From contig NZ_JAKUKE010000001.1 in assembly GCF_024197615.1 (NCBI RefSeq), forward strand, positions 1,344,773-1,408,772: a DNA stretch of 64,000 nucleotides, in the 5' to 3' direction. Source of the DNA: Desulfuromonas sp. KJ2020 (GTDB lineage Bacteria > Desulfobacterota > Desulfuromonadia > Desulfuromonadales > SZUA-540). Positions 7,727 to 18,061 of this stretch are shown here, piece by piece. Each line of letters starts with the position of its first letter. Position 1 is the first letter of the stretch. Under the pieces are notes generated by a model, which did not search any database, was not told the DNA's origin, and saw only the letters and a list, made by a program, of their open reading frames with translations. A program made the translations under genes and the position numbers.

Positions 7727-8191
7727 TCAAGGGCCCGCCGCTGGTTCGAGATCAATACGCCGGGTCTCCTTGATAGTCGAGAGCACTACCTGGGTTCGGG
7801 TCGCGATGACACCCTGGATGGCCATGAAGTCGTCGCGCAGGATACGGCCGAGGTCCTCGGTGCCCGCCACGCGGATCTTGACCAGATAGCCATCCTCGCC
7901 GGCGACCTGGTGGACTTCCTGCACGCCGGTGATGGCGGCGAGTTCGCCAGCCAGCCGACCGTTGCCGGCCCGGCTGGCTTCAACCAGGATGAAGGCGGTG
8001 AGTTTCTGCCCGAAATGGCGCGGATTGAGGCGCACCTCGTAGCCTTCGATGATGCCTCGCTCCTCCAGCTTGCGGATTCGCTCCAGTACGGCCGAGGGGG
8101 CCATGCCGACCTGTCGGGCGACCTCGGCGTTGGGGATTCGGGCCTTTTCCTGAAGGATGTGCAGAATCTGCAAGTCAATATCGTCAAACAT
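7727..8191 (-). CDS. Lrp/AsnC-family transcriptional regulator
   Basis: 154 residues. The N-terminal helix-turn-helix reads DLQILHILQEKARIPNAEVA followed by VGMAPSAVLERIRKLEERGII, the Lrp pattern. The C-terminal half is the RAM/ACT-like effector domain, with TGVQEVHQVAGEDGYLVKIR. Such proteins form oligomers that respond to amino acids. It sits 87 bp upstream of the LysA-like gene in the same direction, which suggests control of lysine or related metabolism (inference). Its promoter carries a palindrome near the start site. Confidence 0.92.
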   Translation of the reverse strand: MFDDIDLQILHILQEKARIPNAEVARQVGMAPSAVLERIRKLEERGIIEGYEVRLNPRHFGQKLTAFILVEASRAGNGRLAGELAAITGVQEVHQVAGEDGYLVKIRVAGTEDLGRILRDDFMAIQGVIATRTQVVLSTIKETRRIDLEPAAGP

Positions 8192-8200
8192 TCTCTATGG

Positions 8201-8244
8201 TCTCCATATTGGAGAATATTATTCGCTTAGCCCCTCTTTGTCAA
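8201..8244 (-). promoter_or_regulatory. Promoter and palindromic operator of the Lrp-family gene
   Basis: On the minus strand TTGACA (8239-8244) and TAATAT (8216-8221) are spaced by 17 bp. Just downstream of the -10, at the predicted start site, is the palindrome TCTCCATATTGGAGA (8201-8215). Autorepression by the encoded regulator is the simplest reading. Confidence 0.75.
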
Positions 8245-8259
8245 GGGGGCGGTACGCAA

Positions 8260-8292
8260 AAAGCCCCGGTTTCAGGTGAAAACCGGGGCTTT
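8260..8292 (-). terminator. Intrinsic terminator after the DUF1847 gene
   Basis: A perfect 13-bp stem AAAGCCCCGGTTT / AAACCGGGGCTTT with a 7-nt loop, 25 bp past the stop at 8318. Confidence 0.88.
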
Positions 8293-8317
8293 GCAGAGGA
8301 TGGGCCCGAGCCGTCCC

Positions 8318-9052
8318 CTATTTTTCGAAGGCCTCTTGGGGAATGGCGACCGGCTGCTTCTGCAGGCGCTTGTAGTAGAAGTTCTGACCGTAGAGCACGG
8401 CCGCCGGGTTGTGGCCGGTGACCCGGTCCTTGACGACCAGGGTGGTGACGGGAACTTCGGAGTATTTGGCGAAGAGCATGTCGTGGCCGACGCAGAGGCC
8501 GACGATGATGTTCATGTCGCAGCCCGCCTGGTTGAGGAGCCTGGCCTGGGCGATGGGGTTACAGGCCGGTTCAAAGGTGCCGGGCCGTACCTTGTACTTC
8601 TCGTCGATGTCGAGTTCGAGCTTGTCGATGCTGCCGGCTTTGCAGCAGACGGAGATGGGCTCGAAGCCCTGGGCCGTGAGGATATCGGCCAGACGCTTGG
8701 TCTCTTCGAGCAGGCCGATGCAGGTGCCGATGCCGATTTTTTGGTAGCCCATGAGTTTGGCGAGGGCGATGGTGTCCTCCACCCGCGTCCAGCGGGCGTT
8801 GACGGCGTCGGAGCCCGGCACGGGCTGGTAGCAGAGTCCTTCGACAATCGCCGCCACCCGGGCCAGCTTGGCATCGGCATCGTCGCCGCGGTACTTCAGG
8901 AAGGAGTCGTCGATGACCTCCTTCTCGCGCTGCGAGGGGCAGTAGCCGGGCTGTCCCGGACGGCTCTGGGGGTCGCTCCAGCAGTTGGTGGTGCCCAGCT
9001 TGTTCCAGACGGCGCTGCAGTTGGCGCACGAAAGGGTGGTCTTGTCGCTCAT
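8318..9052 (-). CDS. DUF1847 cysteine-rich protein
   Basis: 244 residues. The start is the internal ATG (MSDKTTLSCANC) that follows AAGGAG; the reading frame is open for nine more codons upstream without a good ribosome site. Cysteine clusters occur throughout: CANC and NCW at the N-terminus, GTCIG, VCCKAGS, ACNPI, AGCD and GLCVGHD. This matches the DUF1847 family, thought to bind metal, found in anaerobes and of unknown function. It is a soluble cytoplasmic protein. The small gene 42 bp upstream is probably co-transcribed. Confidence 0.82.
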   Translation of the reverse strand: MSDKTTLSCANCSAVWNKLGTTNCWSDPQSRPGQPGYCPSQREKEVIDDSFLKYRGDDADAKLARVAAIVEGLCYQPVPGSDAVNARWTRVEDTIALAKLMGYQKIGIGTCIGLLEETKRLADILTAQGFEPISVCCKAGSIDKLELDIDEKYKVRPGTFEPACNPIAQARLLNQAGCDMNIIVGLCVGHDMLFAKYSEVPVTTLVVKDRVTGHNPAAVLYGQNFYYKRLQKQPVAIPQEAFEK

Positions 9053-9094
9053 CGTGGTTGTCTCCTTGTCAAAGGCCAAACGGATTGGGGAAGA

Positions 9095-9340
9095 CTAGCC
9101 GAGGCGTTGCAGGGTGCGGCGGATATCCTCGACGCTGGCGCTGTCGCAGAAACAGCCGGAACCGGCGTAGGGGTCGAAGTGGCGGAGCTGTTCCAGCAGC
9201 TGGCGCAGCAGGTCTCCCCGGTCACAGTACTTACCCGGATCGGTCAGGATCGCAGCCAAAGGCGGTAGCAGGAAATCGGGCAGTTCGCCATCGCGGCTCT
9301 GCTGGTCGACGGCCTGCCGCAAAGCCTCGAAAATATCCAT
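9095..9340 (-). CDS. Hypothetical 81-residue protein
   Basis: Begins MDIFEALRQAVDQQSRDGEL after GGAGGGGG; an ATG 19 codons further upstream lacks a site and is less likely. The protein is mostly helical and acidic, with a Cys-containing turn GSGCFCDSASVEDI near the C-terminus and KYCDRGD in the middle. I do not recognise a family. It is 42 bp upstream of the DUF1847 gene in the same direction, so the two probably form an operon. Confidence 0.6.
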   Translation of the reverse strand: MDIFEALRQAVDQQSRDGELPDFLLPPLAAILTDPGKYCDRGDLLRQLLEQLRHFDPYAGSGCFCDSASVEDIRRTLQRLG

Positions 9341-9436
9341 GCAAGCTTCCCCCTCCATACATTGAGTTTGCTGAATATAGCAGAAGGGAAAACCCATGGC
9401 CAGAAAAGAATCAAACGCTGTTTCTTTTTTGATCCG

Positions 9437-10567
9437 TCAAGGCCTGTCGGGGGCTGGACTGATTTCCACCAGGGTGATTTCCGGCGGCGACAGCACCCGC
9501 ATGGGCGGCCCCCAGGTGCCCGTTCCCCGACTGGTATAGAGATGACCGCCGCGGTCGGTGCGGTGGAGGCCGTCCTGCAGGGGGAATTCAAGGCGGGTGA
9601 GCAGGTTGAAGGGGAAAATCTGGCCCCGGTGGGCATGGCCGGAGAGCTGCAGGTCGAAGAGGCCATCGGCGCCGGCGCCAAGGCGCGGGCGATGTTTGAG
9701 CAGGATGATGAGGTGGTCTGTCGGTAGCGCCTGGAGCAGTTCCGTTTCGTTGATGGCTTGTCGGGTGGCCGGATCGTCGACGCCGACCAGGGTGATATTC
9801 GTCCCGATAGTCTGGGTCCGGTTGCGCAGAACCTGGAACCCGCTGCGTTGCAGAAAGTCGAGTCCCTGCTCCAGGCCGGCGTAAACCTCATGGTTGCCGA
9901 TGATGGCTAATTTGCCCAGGGGGGGATCGATGCGGCTCCACAGCTCGGAGAGACCGTCGAGGTGATTGATCTGGGCGTCGACGATATCCCCGGTGGCGAC
10001 CACCAGGTCGGGTTGCAACTGCTGCAGTTCAGAGATGATGGGGGCCAGGGCCTCGTCGCGCAGGATCAGGCCCAGGTGCAGGTCAGAAATCTGGGCGATG
10101 CGCAGAGGGGGGCTGCCGACGGGGAGTTTGGCGCTGGTCAGCCGCACCTGTTCGACGCGCAGGTCCGTGGCTTCCCGCAGACCGTAGAGGCCGGTGGCCA
10201 GGGTCACCAGCAGGATGACGCCAGCGCTGACGGCGCCGTGCAGGGAGAGGCGAGGAGCGCTGGCGGCCACCTTGGGCAGCAGCCAGGCGGCCAGTTCCCA
10301 GAGGGCGAGGGGGAGACAGAGACTGAAGGCGAGAAAGGCGAAGCCCATCCAACTGTAGCCGACCCAGGCGAGGGCGCGGGCGGCGAGTTCGTGGCCGGTA
10401 TGGTCGAGCAGGCGCACCAGCACCGGGGCGACGATCATGGCGCCCATCCATACCCAGGCCAGGCTGGGCAGGGCCGGGTGGCCGGCTAACAGCGGGTGCA
10501 TCCCCCAGAAGACCAGGGCATGCATGGCGGTATAGATGAGCAGAAAGGTCAGCACGAACAGGATCAT
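9437..10567 (-). CDS. Membrane-anchored calcineurin-like metallophosphoesterase
   Basis: 376 residues. The first ~150 residues contain four or five hydrophobic helices. The rest is a phosphoesterase of the YkuE/YaeI type with the metal-ligand series ISDLHLG, GDIVD, GNHE, a His in LLKHRP, and GHAHRGQ. Such proteins bind two metal ions and hydrolyse phosphodiesters, in some cases lipid headgroups such as UDP-diacylglucosamine. The substrate here is not known. It follows the PabB-PabC gene by 2 bp, so it is translationally linked to folate-pathway genes. Confidence 0.88.
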   Translation of the reverse strand: MILFVLTFLLIYTAMHALVFWGMHPLLAGHPALPSLAWVWMGAMIVAPVLVRLLDHTGHELAARALAWVGYSWMGFAFLAFSLCLPLALWELAAWLLPKVAASAPRLSLHGAVSAGVILLVTLATGLYGLREATDLRVEQVRLTSAKLPVGSPPLRIAQISDLHLGLILRDEALAPIISELQQLQPDLVVATGDIVDAQINHLDGLSELWSRIDPPLGKLAIIGNHEVYAGLEQGLDFLQRSGFQVLRNRTQTIGTNITLVGVDDPATRQAINETELLQALPTDHLIILLKHRPRLGAGADGLFDLQLSGHAHRGQIFPFNLLTRLEFPLQDGLHRTDRGGHLYTSRGTGTWGPPMRVLSPPEITLVEISPAPDRP

Positions 10568-10569
10568 TC

Positions 10570-12372
10570 TCAGGTCTCCTTGGCGGAAAGCTCAGACCGG
10601 GGATCGGAGGCCCGGCTGAAGAGGGCCGGTCGCCAGCCGCGTACAGAGTTTATCAGAAAAATACTGCGGCAGCAGGACAACTTTTGGAGCGGCACGATGC
10701 CTTCCTCGATAGTGCCCCGGGCCAGCAGGGAGGCCCGGAAGGTGCCGGGCAGCAGGCCGCAGTCGAGCGCGGGGGTGATCAGGCGACCGTCCTCCTGCTC
10801 CACCACGAGGTTGGCGATGGTCGTTTCGGTTACTTCCCCCCGTTCGTTCCACAGGATGACATCGTCGCAGTCGGGGCAGGCCTGCCGGGCCTCGTCGTAG
10901 AGGCGTCGCTGCGTCGTCTTGTGATAGAGACGGGGATCGGTAGAGTCGACGGGGAAGGGGGCGAGTCCCAGGCGCGCGGGCCCTGGCGCCGAGGGAGGCA
11001 GGGGGAGCGCCTCGCCTTGGTAGTGGCCTTCGGCATCGAGGAGCAGACGGACTTTATGAGGAGAAGGCGGCAGGGTGGCGGTGAGGCGGTCGAGCTGGCG
11101 GATGGCCTCCTCCCGCGACCAGGGGAGGTCGAAGTAGGCGGCGGAATCGGCCAGGCGCCGCAGGTGTTCCTTCCGCAGAAAGAGCCCTTCCGCAGGCGTC
11201 CAGCGCAGGGACTCGAGCAGGGTCGGTGGGGGAGCCGATTGGCGCAGAATGCGGCCTTTCTGCAGGCACTCCCGGTATTCCGCCCCGGCCTCGGAGCCCC
11301 AGGTGATACCGGCACCGACGCCGTATTCGCCGCGCTGGCGCTGGCGATCGATGAGGGCGGTGCGGATGGCGACGCTGAAGCGGGCCCGGCGTTGCGGGGC
11401 GACATAGCCGAGGGCGCCGGTGTAGAGGCGGCGGGGGCGCTGCTCAAGGTCGGCGATGATCTGCATGGTGCGGTACTTGGGGGCGCCGGTGATGGACGCG
11501 CAGGGAAAGAGGGCGGCGAAGACCTCATCGAGAGAGGCGTCCGTCTCTGTCTCGGCCACGGAAGTGAGCTGCCAGACCGTCGGATATTTTTCCAGGGTAA
11601 AGAGCGCCGGCACCCGCACGGGGCCGCCGAGGCGGCCTAGGTCGTTGCGGATCATGTCAAGGATCATGAGGTTTTCGGCGCGGTCTTTCTCCGATGTGCG
11701 CAGTCCTTCTCCCCGAGCCCGATCTTCCTCCAACGTGCGGCCGCGAGGGGCCGTCCCTTTCATGGGCCGGGACCAGAGCTGTTGTCCACGGCGCGCGAAA
11801 AAGAGCTCGGGGGAAGCCGAGGCGATGGCATAGCGGCCGGTGTCGAGGTAGGCGGCGCCGCCGGCCTTTTGGCCCTGCACCAGGTCGAGGAAGAAGAGCC
11901 AGGGATCCTGGTGAAAGTCGCTGTGCAGGGAGAAAGTGAAATTGACCTGGTAGGTTTCGCCGGCGGCGATGCGGTCGCGGATGGTGGCCACGGCTCCGGC
12001 GAAAGCCGCCTCATCGCCGGCGGCTTTCCAGAGCGGCCGGGGCAGGTCGGCGGGAGGGGGCGGCAGCTCCACCACCTGGGGCTCGTCGTAGAGCCCGAAC
12101 CACAGCAGGGGAAAGTCGTGGTCCGCCAGCACGGAGCAGGCCGTATCGAAAGCGGCGGCGGCCTCGTAGCTCAGAAAACCGGCGGCCCAGAGGCCGCTGC
12201 GTTCCACCTCCTCCTCCAGTTGGCGCAGGGTCGGGCGGATGGCCGCTACCTCATGGACTTCCAGCAGGCGCAGAGGGCGGGAGAAGTAGAGCCAGTGGCC
12301 GCTGGCGGGATCGAAAAGCAGCGCTTCGCCGCGCTGCGGAGACCAGGTGGAAGGTATCGGTGCGCCTCCCAT
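10570..12372 (-). CDS. pabBC: Aminodeoxychorismate synthase component I fused to 4-amino-4-deoxychorismate lyase
   Basis: 600 residues. The N-terminal ~380 residues are a chorismate-binding enzyme with RPMKGTAPRG (the PabB catalytic Lys in P(I/M)KGT), NDLGRLG, and FPCASITGAPKYRTMQII. The C-terminal ~210 residues are a fold-IV PLP enzyme: LFLRKEHLRRLADSA, YHKTTQR with the PLP Lys, NERGEVTETTIANL, and GLLPGTFR. Together these make 4-aminobenzoate from chorismate with ammonia, for folate. The amidotransferase PabA is not in the window. The gene starts next to the stop of the upstream QueG-like gene and runs into the phosphoesterase gene. Confidence 0.93.
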   Translation of the reverse strand: MGGAPIPSTWSPQRGEALLFDPASGHWLYFSRPLRLLEVHEVAAIRPTLRQLEEEVERSGLWAAGFLSYEAAAAFDTACSVLADHDFPLLWFGLYDEPQVVELPPPPADLPRPLWKAAGDEAAFAGAVATIRDRIAAGETYQVNFTFSLHSDFHQDPWLFFLDLVQGQKAGGAAYLDTGRYAIASASPELFFARRGQQLWSRPMKGTAPRGRTLEEDRARGEGLRTSEKDRAENLMILDMIRNDLGRLGGPVRVPALFTLEKYPTVWQLTSVAETETDASLDEVFAALFPCASITGAPKYRTMQIIADLEQRPRRLYTGALGYVAPQRRARFSVAIRTALIDRQRQRGEYGVGAGITWGSEAGAEYRECLQKGRILRQSAPPPTLLESLRWTPAEGLFLRKEHLRRLADSAAYFDLPWSREEAIRQLDRLTATLPPSPHKVRLLLDAEGHYQGEALPLPPSAPGPARLGLAPFPVDSTDPRLYHKTTQRRLYDEARQACPDCDDVILWNERGEVTETTIANLVVEQEDGRLITPALDCGLLPGTFRASLLARGTIEEGIVPLQKLSCCRSIFLINSVRGWRPALFSRASDPRSELSAKET

Positions 12373-12373
12373 G

Positions 12374-13252
12374 CTATTTCAGGTTTTCCGTCGGATTGCG
12401 CGACTCACAGGGGACGGCGACCTGGCACAGGCCACAGGGGGTGGCCTCGACGCCATAATGCTGACGGGCGTGAGGCGCGGTCACGGCGCGGATGTAGTCG
12501 TGGCATCGATCCTTGTCGTGCCCTTCACTGCCGATGGCGTCGGCCGGACAGCGCTTGATGCAGACCCCGCAGGTTCCCTTGGCGTACCACAGACACCACT
12601 GCTGGTGACTCTGGTAGGGGCGAGGTGTCGCCGGCAGGTTGAGGCGGGCGACGACGCTGCCGATGCGCACCGCCTTGCCGCGCGGGGTGATGAGGCCGTC
12701 GCTGAGACCGAAGGTGCCCAGCCCGGCGATGAAGGCGGCGTGGCGCTCTGACCAGTTGGAGGCCAGGCCGAAGGTTTTGGAGCGGCGGTAGCCGAATTCC
12801 GGCAGGCGCTCGGGGGCGACGGCGGCAATGCCGGCTTCCGTCAGTCGGCCGGCCAGATGCAGGCGCAGTTCGCAGTTGAACTGTTCCCCGTAAAAACGCG
12901 AGCGCGACCAGCGCCGACCGGGGAGGGTTGTTTCCCGGCGCTGCTCCTGTTTGGTGGCAGCCGTCTGCGGCAGCACCCAGGTGATCACCGTCAGCTCGTC
13001 GGCCGGGGCCGGTTCGGCGGGGAAGGCCAGCCGGAAAGCGTCCGCCGGCGTCCAGTAGAAATTGCCGAGATCCGCCTTTATTTGGTCATAGAAGGAGTCG
13101 TCGCCGCGGGAAAAGGCCAGCAGCGGTTCGTCCCAGGCTTTCTCACCGCTGTCCGGGCCCAGGGTGTTGTGCGGGCTGACCGCCCAGAAGTCCCTAACCG
13201 CCTGCGTGATCCAGGCCAGACGCTCACCGGTGCCCTGATCGTGACTTTCCAT
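12374..13252 (-). CDS. QueG-like iron-sulfur protein (short)
   Basis: 292 residues related to epoxyqueuosine reductase. HAAFIAGLGTFGLSDGLITP matches the conserved GxGWxGKnxxLI region of QueG. The C-terminus carries cysteine sets for two [4Fe-4S] clusters: CLWYAKGTCGVCIKRCP, then a later set with TPCGLCQVAVPCE. It is some 80-90 residues shorter than classical QueG and lacks the C-terminal HEAT-like region, so it is better called a QueG-like reductase than QueG itself. AGGAGG precedes the ATG. It is the first gene of the operon with pabBC and the phosphoesterase gene. Confidence 0.75.
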   Translation of the reverse strand: MESHDQGTGERLAWITQAVRDFWAVSPHNTLGPDSGEKAWDEPLLAFSRGDDSFYDQIKADLGNFYWTPADAFRLAFPAEPAPADELTVITWVLPQTAATKQEQRRETTLPGRRWSRSRFYGEQFNCELRLHLAGRLTEAGIAAVAPERLPEFGYRRSKTFGLASNWSERHAAFIAGLGTFGLSDGLITPRGKAVRIGSVVARLNLPATPRPYQSHQQWCLWYAKGTCGVCIKRCPADAIGSEGHDKDRCHDYIRAVTAPHARQHYGVEATPCGLCQVAVPCESRNPTENLK

Positions 13253-13423
13253 ATCCGCCTCCTCGGGAATGTCTTATCTTGCCATGAAGCGGACAGCGCT
13301 TCAAACAGTTTTCCCGATACCCCTGACCCATGGCGGGTTGAAGGCGAATTTCGGTTATTTGTCTTGCCGTTAGGGGGTCGGTCGTGCTAACAAGGCGGGA
13401 CTTTTTCCGTGGAGCTTTGATTC

Positions 13424-15058
<1,635 letters not shown>

Positions 15059-15114
15059 GCGGCCGGGCACATACAGGCAACATCATTTCACACAGCATAG
15101 GAAGGACAGACATC

Positions 15115-15609
15115 ATGGCACAGGCCAAAAAAGGCGATCGGGTCCGCATCGATTTTACCGGCACCCTGGAAGACGGCACCATTTTCGACAGCACTCTGGA
15201 TAGCGGCGACTGCGAATCCGGTCACTGCGATACCGATGACTGCGGCGACGAGGGCTGCGGCTGCGAGACCGGACCCATGGAGCTGGTCATCGGCGAAGGG
15301 GAGTTCTTCGAGCAGATCGAAGAGGCTCTCATCGGCATGGCGCCGGGAGAGAAGAAGACCCTGACCATCCCTTCGGATGACGCTTTCGGTGACTACGACG
15401 AGAGCAAGGTCTTTGCCGTCCCCCGCGAGCAGATCCCTGATGATCTGCAGCCCGAGGTCGGCGAAGAGCTGGTGCTCACCGACGAGGAAGACGAGGCCAT
15501 CGGGGTGACGGTGGTCGAGGTGGCGGACGACAGCATCACCTTCGACGCCAACCACCCTCTGGCTGGCGAAGATCTCACCTACGAATTCACCCTGGTCGAG
15601 ATCCTCTAG
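15115..15609 (+). CDS. SlyD-like FKBP peptidyl-prolyl isomerase with a Cys-rich insert
   Basis: 164 residues. The FKBP domain starts KKGDRVRIDFTGTLEDGTIF and ends with an FDANHPLAGEDLTYEFTLVEI segment, the SlyD-type signature with the inserted-in-flap domain between (AVPREQIPDDLQPEVG). Between residues about 30 and 53, in the first loop of the FKBP barrel, there is an insert with five cysteines and a histidine, including CESGHC and CGDEGCGC. SlyD usually carries its metal-binding Cys/His residues in a C-terminal tail, which is missing here. The protein likely acts as a prolyl isomerase and chaperone, and may handle metal. AGGAAGGAC precedes the ATG. Confidence 0.88.
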   Translation: MAQAKKGDRVRIDFTGTLEDGTIFDSTLDSGDCESGHCDTDDCGDEGCGCETGPMELVIGEGEFFEQIEEALIGMAPGEKKTLTIPSDDAFGDYDESKVFAVPREQIPDDLQPEVGEELVLTDEEDEAIGVTVVEVADDSITFDANHPLAGEDLTYEFTLVEIL

Positions 15610-15626
15610 TCCAACTGTTCCATCTG

Positions 15627-15660
15627 GCCGCGCCCCGCATCGTAAGGGGCGCGGCTTTTT
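15627..15660 (+). terminator. Intrinsic terminator after the FKBP gene
   Basis: A 10-bp stem GCCGCGCCCC / GGGGCGCGGC with a 9-nt loop followed by TTTTT. Confidence 0.9.
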
Positions 15661-15684
15661 ACGCTTTCTCGCGCCGGGCCCCTC

Positions 15685-16917
15685 ATGAGCCAACCCAAGA
15701 CATCCCTGCCTTTTCACTACGCCTGGGTCATCGTCCTCTGCGGCGGCCTGACCATCTTCTCCTGCCTGGGGCTGGCCCGCTTTGCCTTCGGCATGCTGCT
15801 GCCCGCCATGAAGGCGGGTCTGGCCCTCGGCTACGACCAGATGGGCTACGTCAGCACCGGCAACTTTGCCGGCTACCTGGTCTCGGTGGCCCTGGCGCCC
15901 CTGCTGCTGCGCCGGGCCCGGCCCCGCCTGCTCATCGCCGGCAGCCTGCTGCTGATCGCCCTGTGCATGGTCGGCATCAGTCAGACCGACAGTTTCTGGC
16001 CCCTGCTGGTCTTCTATACCCTGGTCGGCATGGGGGGCGGCTTCGCCAATATCCCGGCGGTTCTGCTCATCTCCCATTGGTTCCGCCGCGAACGGCGCGG
16101 CCGCGCCGCCGGTCTCATGATCATGGGCAACGGCGCCGCCATCATCTTCTCCGGCTTCCTGATCCCCACCCTCAACGCCAGCCTGGGGATGCAGGGCTGG
16201 CGCACGGGCTGGCTCATGCTGGCGGCGATTACCCTGGGGGCGGCGGTCTGCACGGCGCTTCTGGTGCGCAACGATCCGGCCGAACTGGGGCTAACGCCGC
16301 TGGGAGCCAGAACCTCCCTCGAACCCGCCGCCGTCGCTGAACATTCGCCAGCCGGGAGCGGCCGCAGCCTGCTGCTGCTCGGCCTGCTCTATTTCATCTT
16401 CGGCGCCACCTACATGGTCTACGGCACCTTTATCGTCACGGCCATGGTCAGTGAATTCGGTCTTGCCGAGGCCCGCGCCGGCCTGTTCTGGTCCTGGGTC
16501 GGCTTTTTCAGCCTCTTCTCCGGCGTTGGTTTCGGAGCGCTCTCCGACCGCCTCGGCCGCAAGGCGGGGCTCATGGTCGTCTTCGTCATTCAGAGTCTGG
16601 CCTATCTGCTGGCCGGCTCTTCCCTGGGGGAAGGGGCCCTGGTGGCTTCCGTCGTCCTCTACGGAATCTCCACCTTTGCCATCCCGACCATCATGGCCGC
16701 CGCCGTCGGCGACCTCCTGGGCCTGTCCCGGGCAGCCGCCGGCTTCTCCCTGATCACCGTCTTTTTCGCCGTCGGCCAGACCCTCGGCCCGGCCAGCGCC
16801 GGTGTACTGGCCGAAACCAGCGGCACCTTCACCACCGCTTTTCTGCTATCGGGAGGATTGACGGGCCTGGCCGTGCTGCTGGCCTCGTTTCTGTCGATGC
16901 GGGACCGGGAGCGTTGA
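15685..16917 (+). CDS. Major facilitator superfamily transporter
   Basis: 410 residues with about twelve hydrophobic helices. The N-terminus HYAWVIVLCGGLTIFSCLGLARFAFG and GYDQMGYVSTGNFAGYL match the YbfB/YjiJ-like and oxalate-formate-antiporter-like part of the superfamily. The loop SDRLGRKAGL between helices 8 and 9 is the classical MFS motif. The N-half motif is less regular (LLLRRARPR). The substrate is unknown. It begins 25 bp after a strong terminator and has no obvious Shine-Dalgarno site. It ends 4 bp before the convergent srkA stop. Confidence 0.85.
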   Translation: MSQPKTSLPFHYAWVIVLCGGLTIFSCLGLARFAFGMLLPAMKAGLALGYDQMGYVSTGNFAGYLVSVALAPLLLRRARPRLLIAGSLLLIALCMVGISQTDSFWPLLVFYTLVGMGGGFANIPAVLLISHWFRRERRGRAAGLMIMGNGAAIIFSGFLIPTLNASLGMQGWRTGWLMLAAITLGAAVCTALLVRNDPAELGLTPLGARTSLEPAAVAEHSPAGSGRSLLLLGLLYFIFGATYMVYGTFIVTAMVSEFGLAEARAGLFWSWVGFFSLFSGVGFGALSDRLGRKAGLMVVFVIQSLAYLLAGSSLGEGALVASVVLYGISTFAIPTIMAAAVGDLLGLSRAAAGFSLITVFFAVGQTLGPASAGVLAETSGTFTTAFLLSGGLTGLAVLLASFLSMRDRER

Positions 16918-16921
16918 GGGC

Positions 16922-17905
16922 TCAGGGTGCCTGCAGAGGCGGTTCGGCCAGGGCGGCGATCTGCTCGCGCAGCTGCAGGATGTGCTCGCCCCAGTAGCGA
17001 GGGGTGTTGAACCAGGAGAAGTGACGGGGAAAGGTAGGGTCGTCCCAGCGGCGGGCCAGCCAGGCGGTGAAGTGGAGGATGCGCAGACTGCGTAAAGCCT
17101 CGATCAGGCGCAGTTCGGCCGGGTGAAAATCGTAGAACTCCTGGTAGCCGTCGAGGATCTCGGCCAGCTGCACCTGCTGGCGGGAGCGGTCGCCTGAGAG
17201 CATCATCCAGATATCCTGTACGGCCGGGGCCATGCGGGCATCGTCCAGATCGACGAGATGAGGGGCGTCTTGCCGCCAGAGGATATTGCCGGCATGGCAG
17301 TCGCCATGCACGCGGATGGCGCGGGCTATCACCGCCGCCGTCACTTCGTCGACGGCCTGCAGCAGGTCGGTGGTGAGGGCGTCGTAGTTGGCCTTGTACT
17401 CGGCCGGGATGAAGTGCTCGCTGATGAGGGCGACGCTGTCGCGGCCGAAGCTCTGGCCGTCGAGGTGAGGCCGGTGAACAAAGGGACGGATGGCGCCGAT
17501 GCGGTGGAGGCGCCCGAGCAGACGTCCCATGATGAGCAGGTTGTCGAGATCGTCGAACTCGGGGGCGTGACCCCCCTGGCGGGCATAGAGGGCGAAGCGG
17601 AAGCCGCCGTAATGAAAGAGGCTCTCCCCTGCCTCATTGCACAGGGGGGCGACGACGGGCAGTTCGTGCTCCCGCAGCTCGAAGCAGAACTGGTGTTCTT
17701 CGCCAATCTGGGCATCGGTCCAGCGCCCGGGGCGGTAAAACTTGGCGATGAGGGGCTGGCCTTCCTCGATGCCCACCTGGTAGACGCGGTTCTCGTAGCT
17801 GTTCAGGGCCAGGGTGCGGCAGTCGCAGACGTAGCCCTGGCTTTCGACGGCGTCCATGATGAAGCTGGGGGTCAGGCTCTGGAAGGGGGGCTGGTTCTCG
17901 GTCAT
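16922..17905 (-). CDS. srkA: Stress response kinase A
   Basis: 327 residues from the ATG after AAAGGA (MTENQPPFQSLTPSF), matching the ~328 residues of E. coli SrkA/YihE. Kinase-like features are LNSYENRVYQVG and LIAKFYRPGRWT (ATP-binding Lys), IRVHGDCHAGNILW (catalytic loop with Asp), and LVDLDDARMAPAVQDIW (metal Asp). The family is a Ser/Thr protein kinase that counters envelope stress and MazEF-linked death. In E. coli it is linked to dsbA; here it is alone and divergent from queF. Confidence 0.92.
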   Translation of the reverse strand: MTENQPPFQSLTPSFIMDAVESQGYVCDCRTLALNSYENRVYQVGIEEGQPLIAKFYRPGRWTDAQIGEEHQFCFELREHELPVVAPLCNEAGESLFHYGGFRFALYARQGGHAPEFDDLDNLLIMGRLLGRLHRIGAIRPFVHRPHLDGQSFGRDSVALISEHFIPAEYKANYDALTTDLLQAVDEVTAAVIARAIRVHGDCHAGNILWRQDAPHLVDLDDARMAPAVQDIWMMLSGDRSRQQVQLAEILDGYQEFYDFHPAELRLIEALRSLRILHFTAWLARRWDDPTFPRHFSWFNTPRYWGEHILQLREQIAALAEPPLQAP

Positions 17906-18025
17906 CGTCTCGCAATCCTTTTGATTCAGCTTTTTCAGGAAGTGGCGGCAGTATAAGGCAATTGTCCTTTTTGTGCCCGAAAACTTTCGACGGCTCGCCA
18001 AATCATTGTTATTATGCCGGTATCC

Positions 18026-18054
18026 TTGACATCATCCCCATGCTGACGGACAAT
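18026..18054 (+). promoter_or_regulatory. Promoter of queF, placed for a leaderless transcript
   Basis: TTGACA (18026-18031) and GACAAT (18049-18054) with a 17-bp spacer. The expected start site lies at about 18060-18062, at the ATG itself, and no Shine-Dalgarno sequence is seen. Confidence 0.5.
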
Positions 18055-18061
18055 TAATCCC

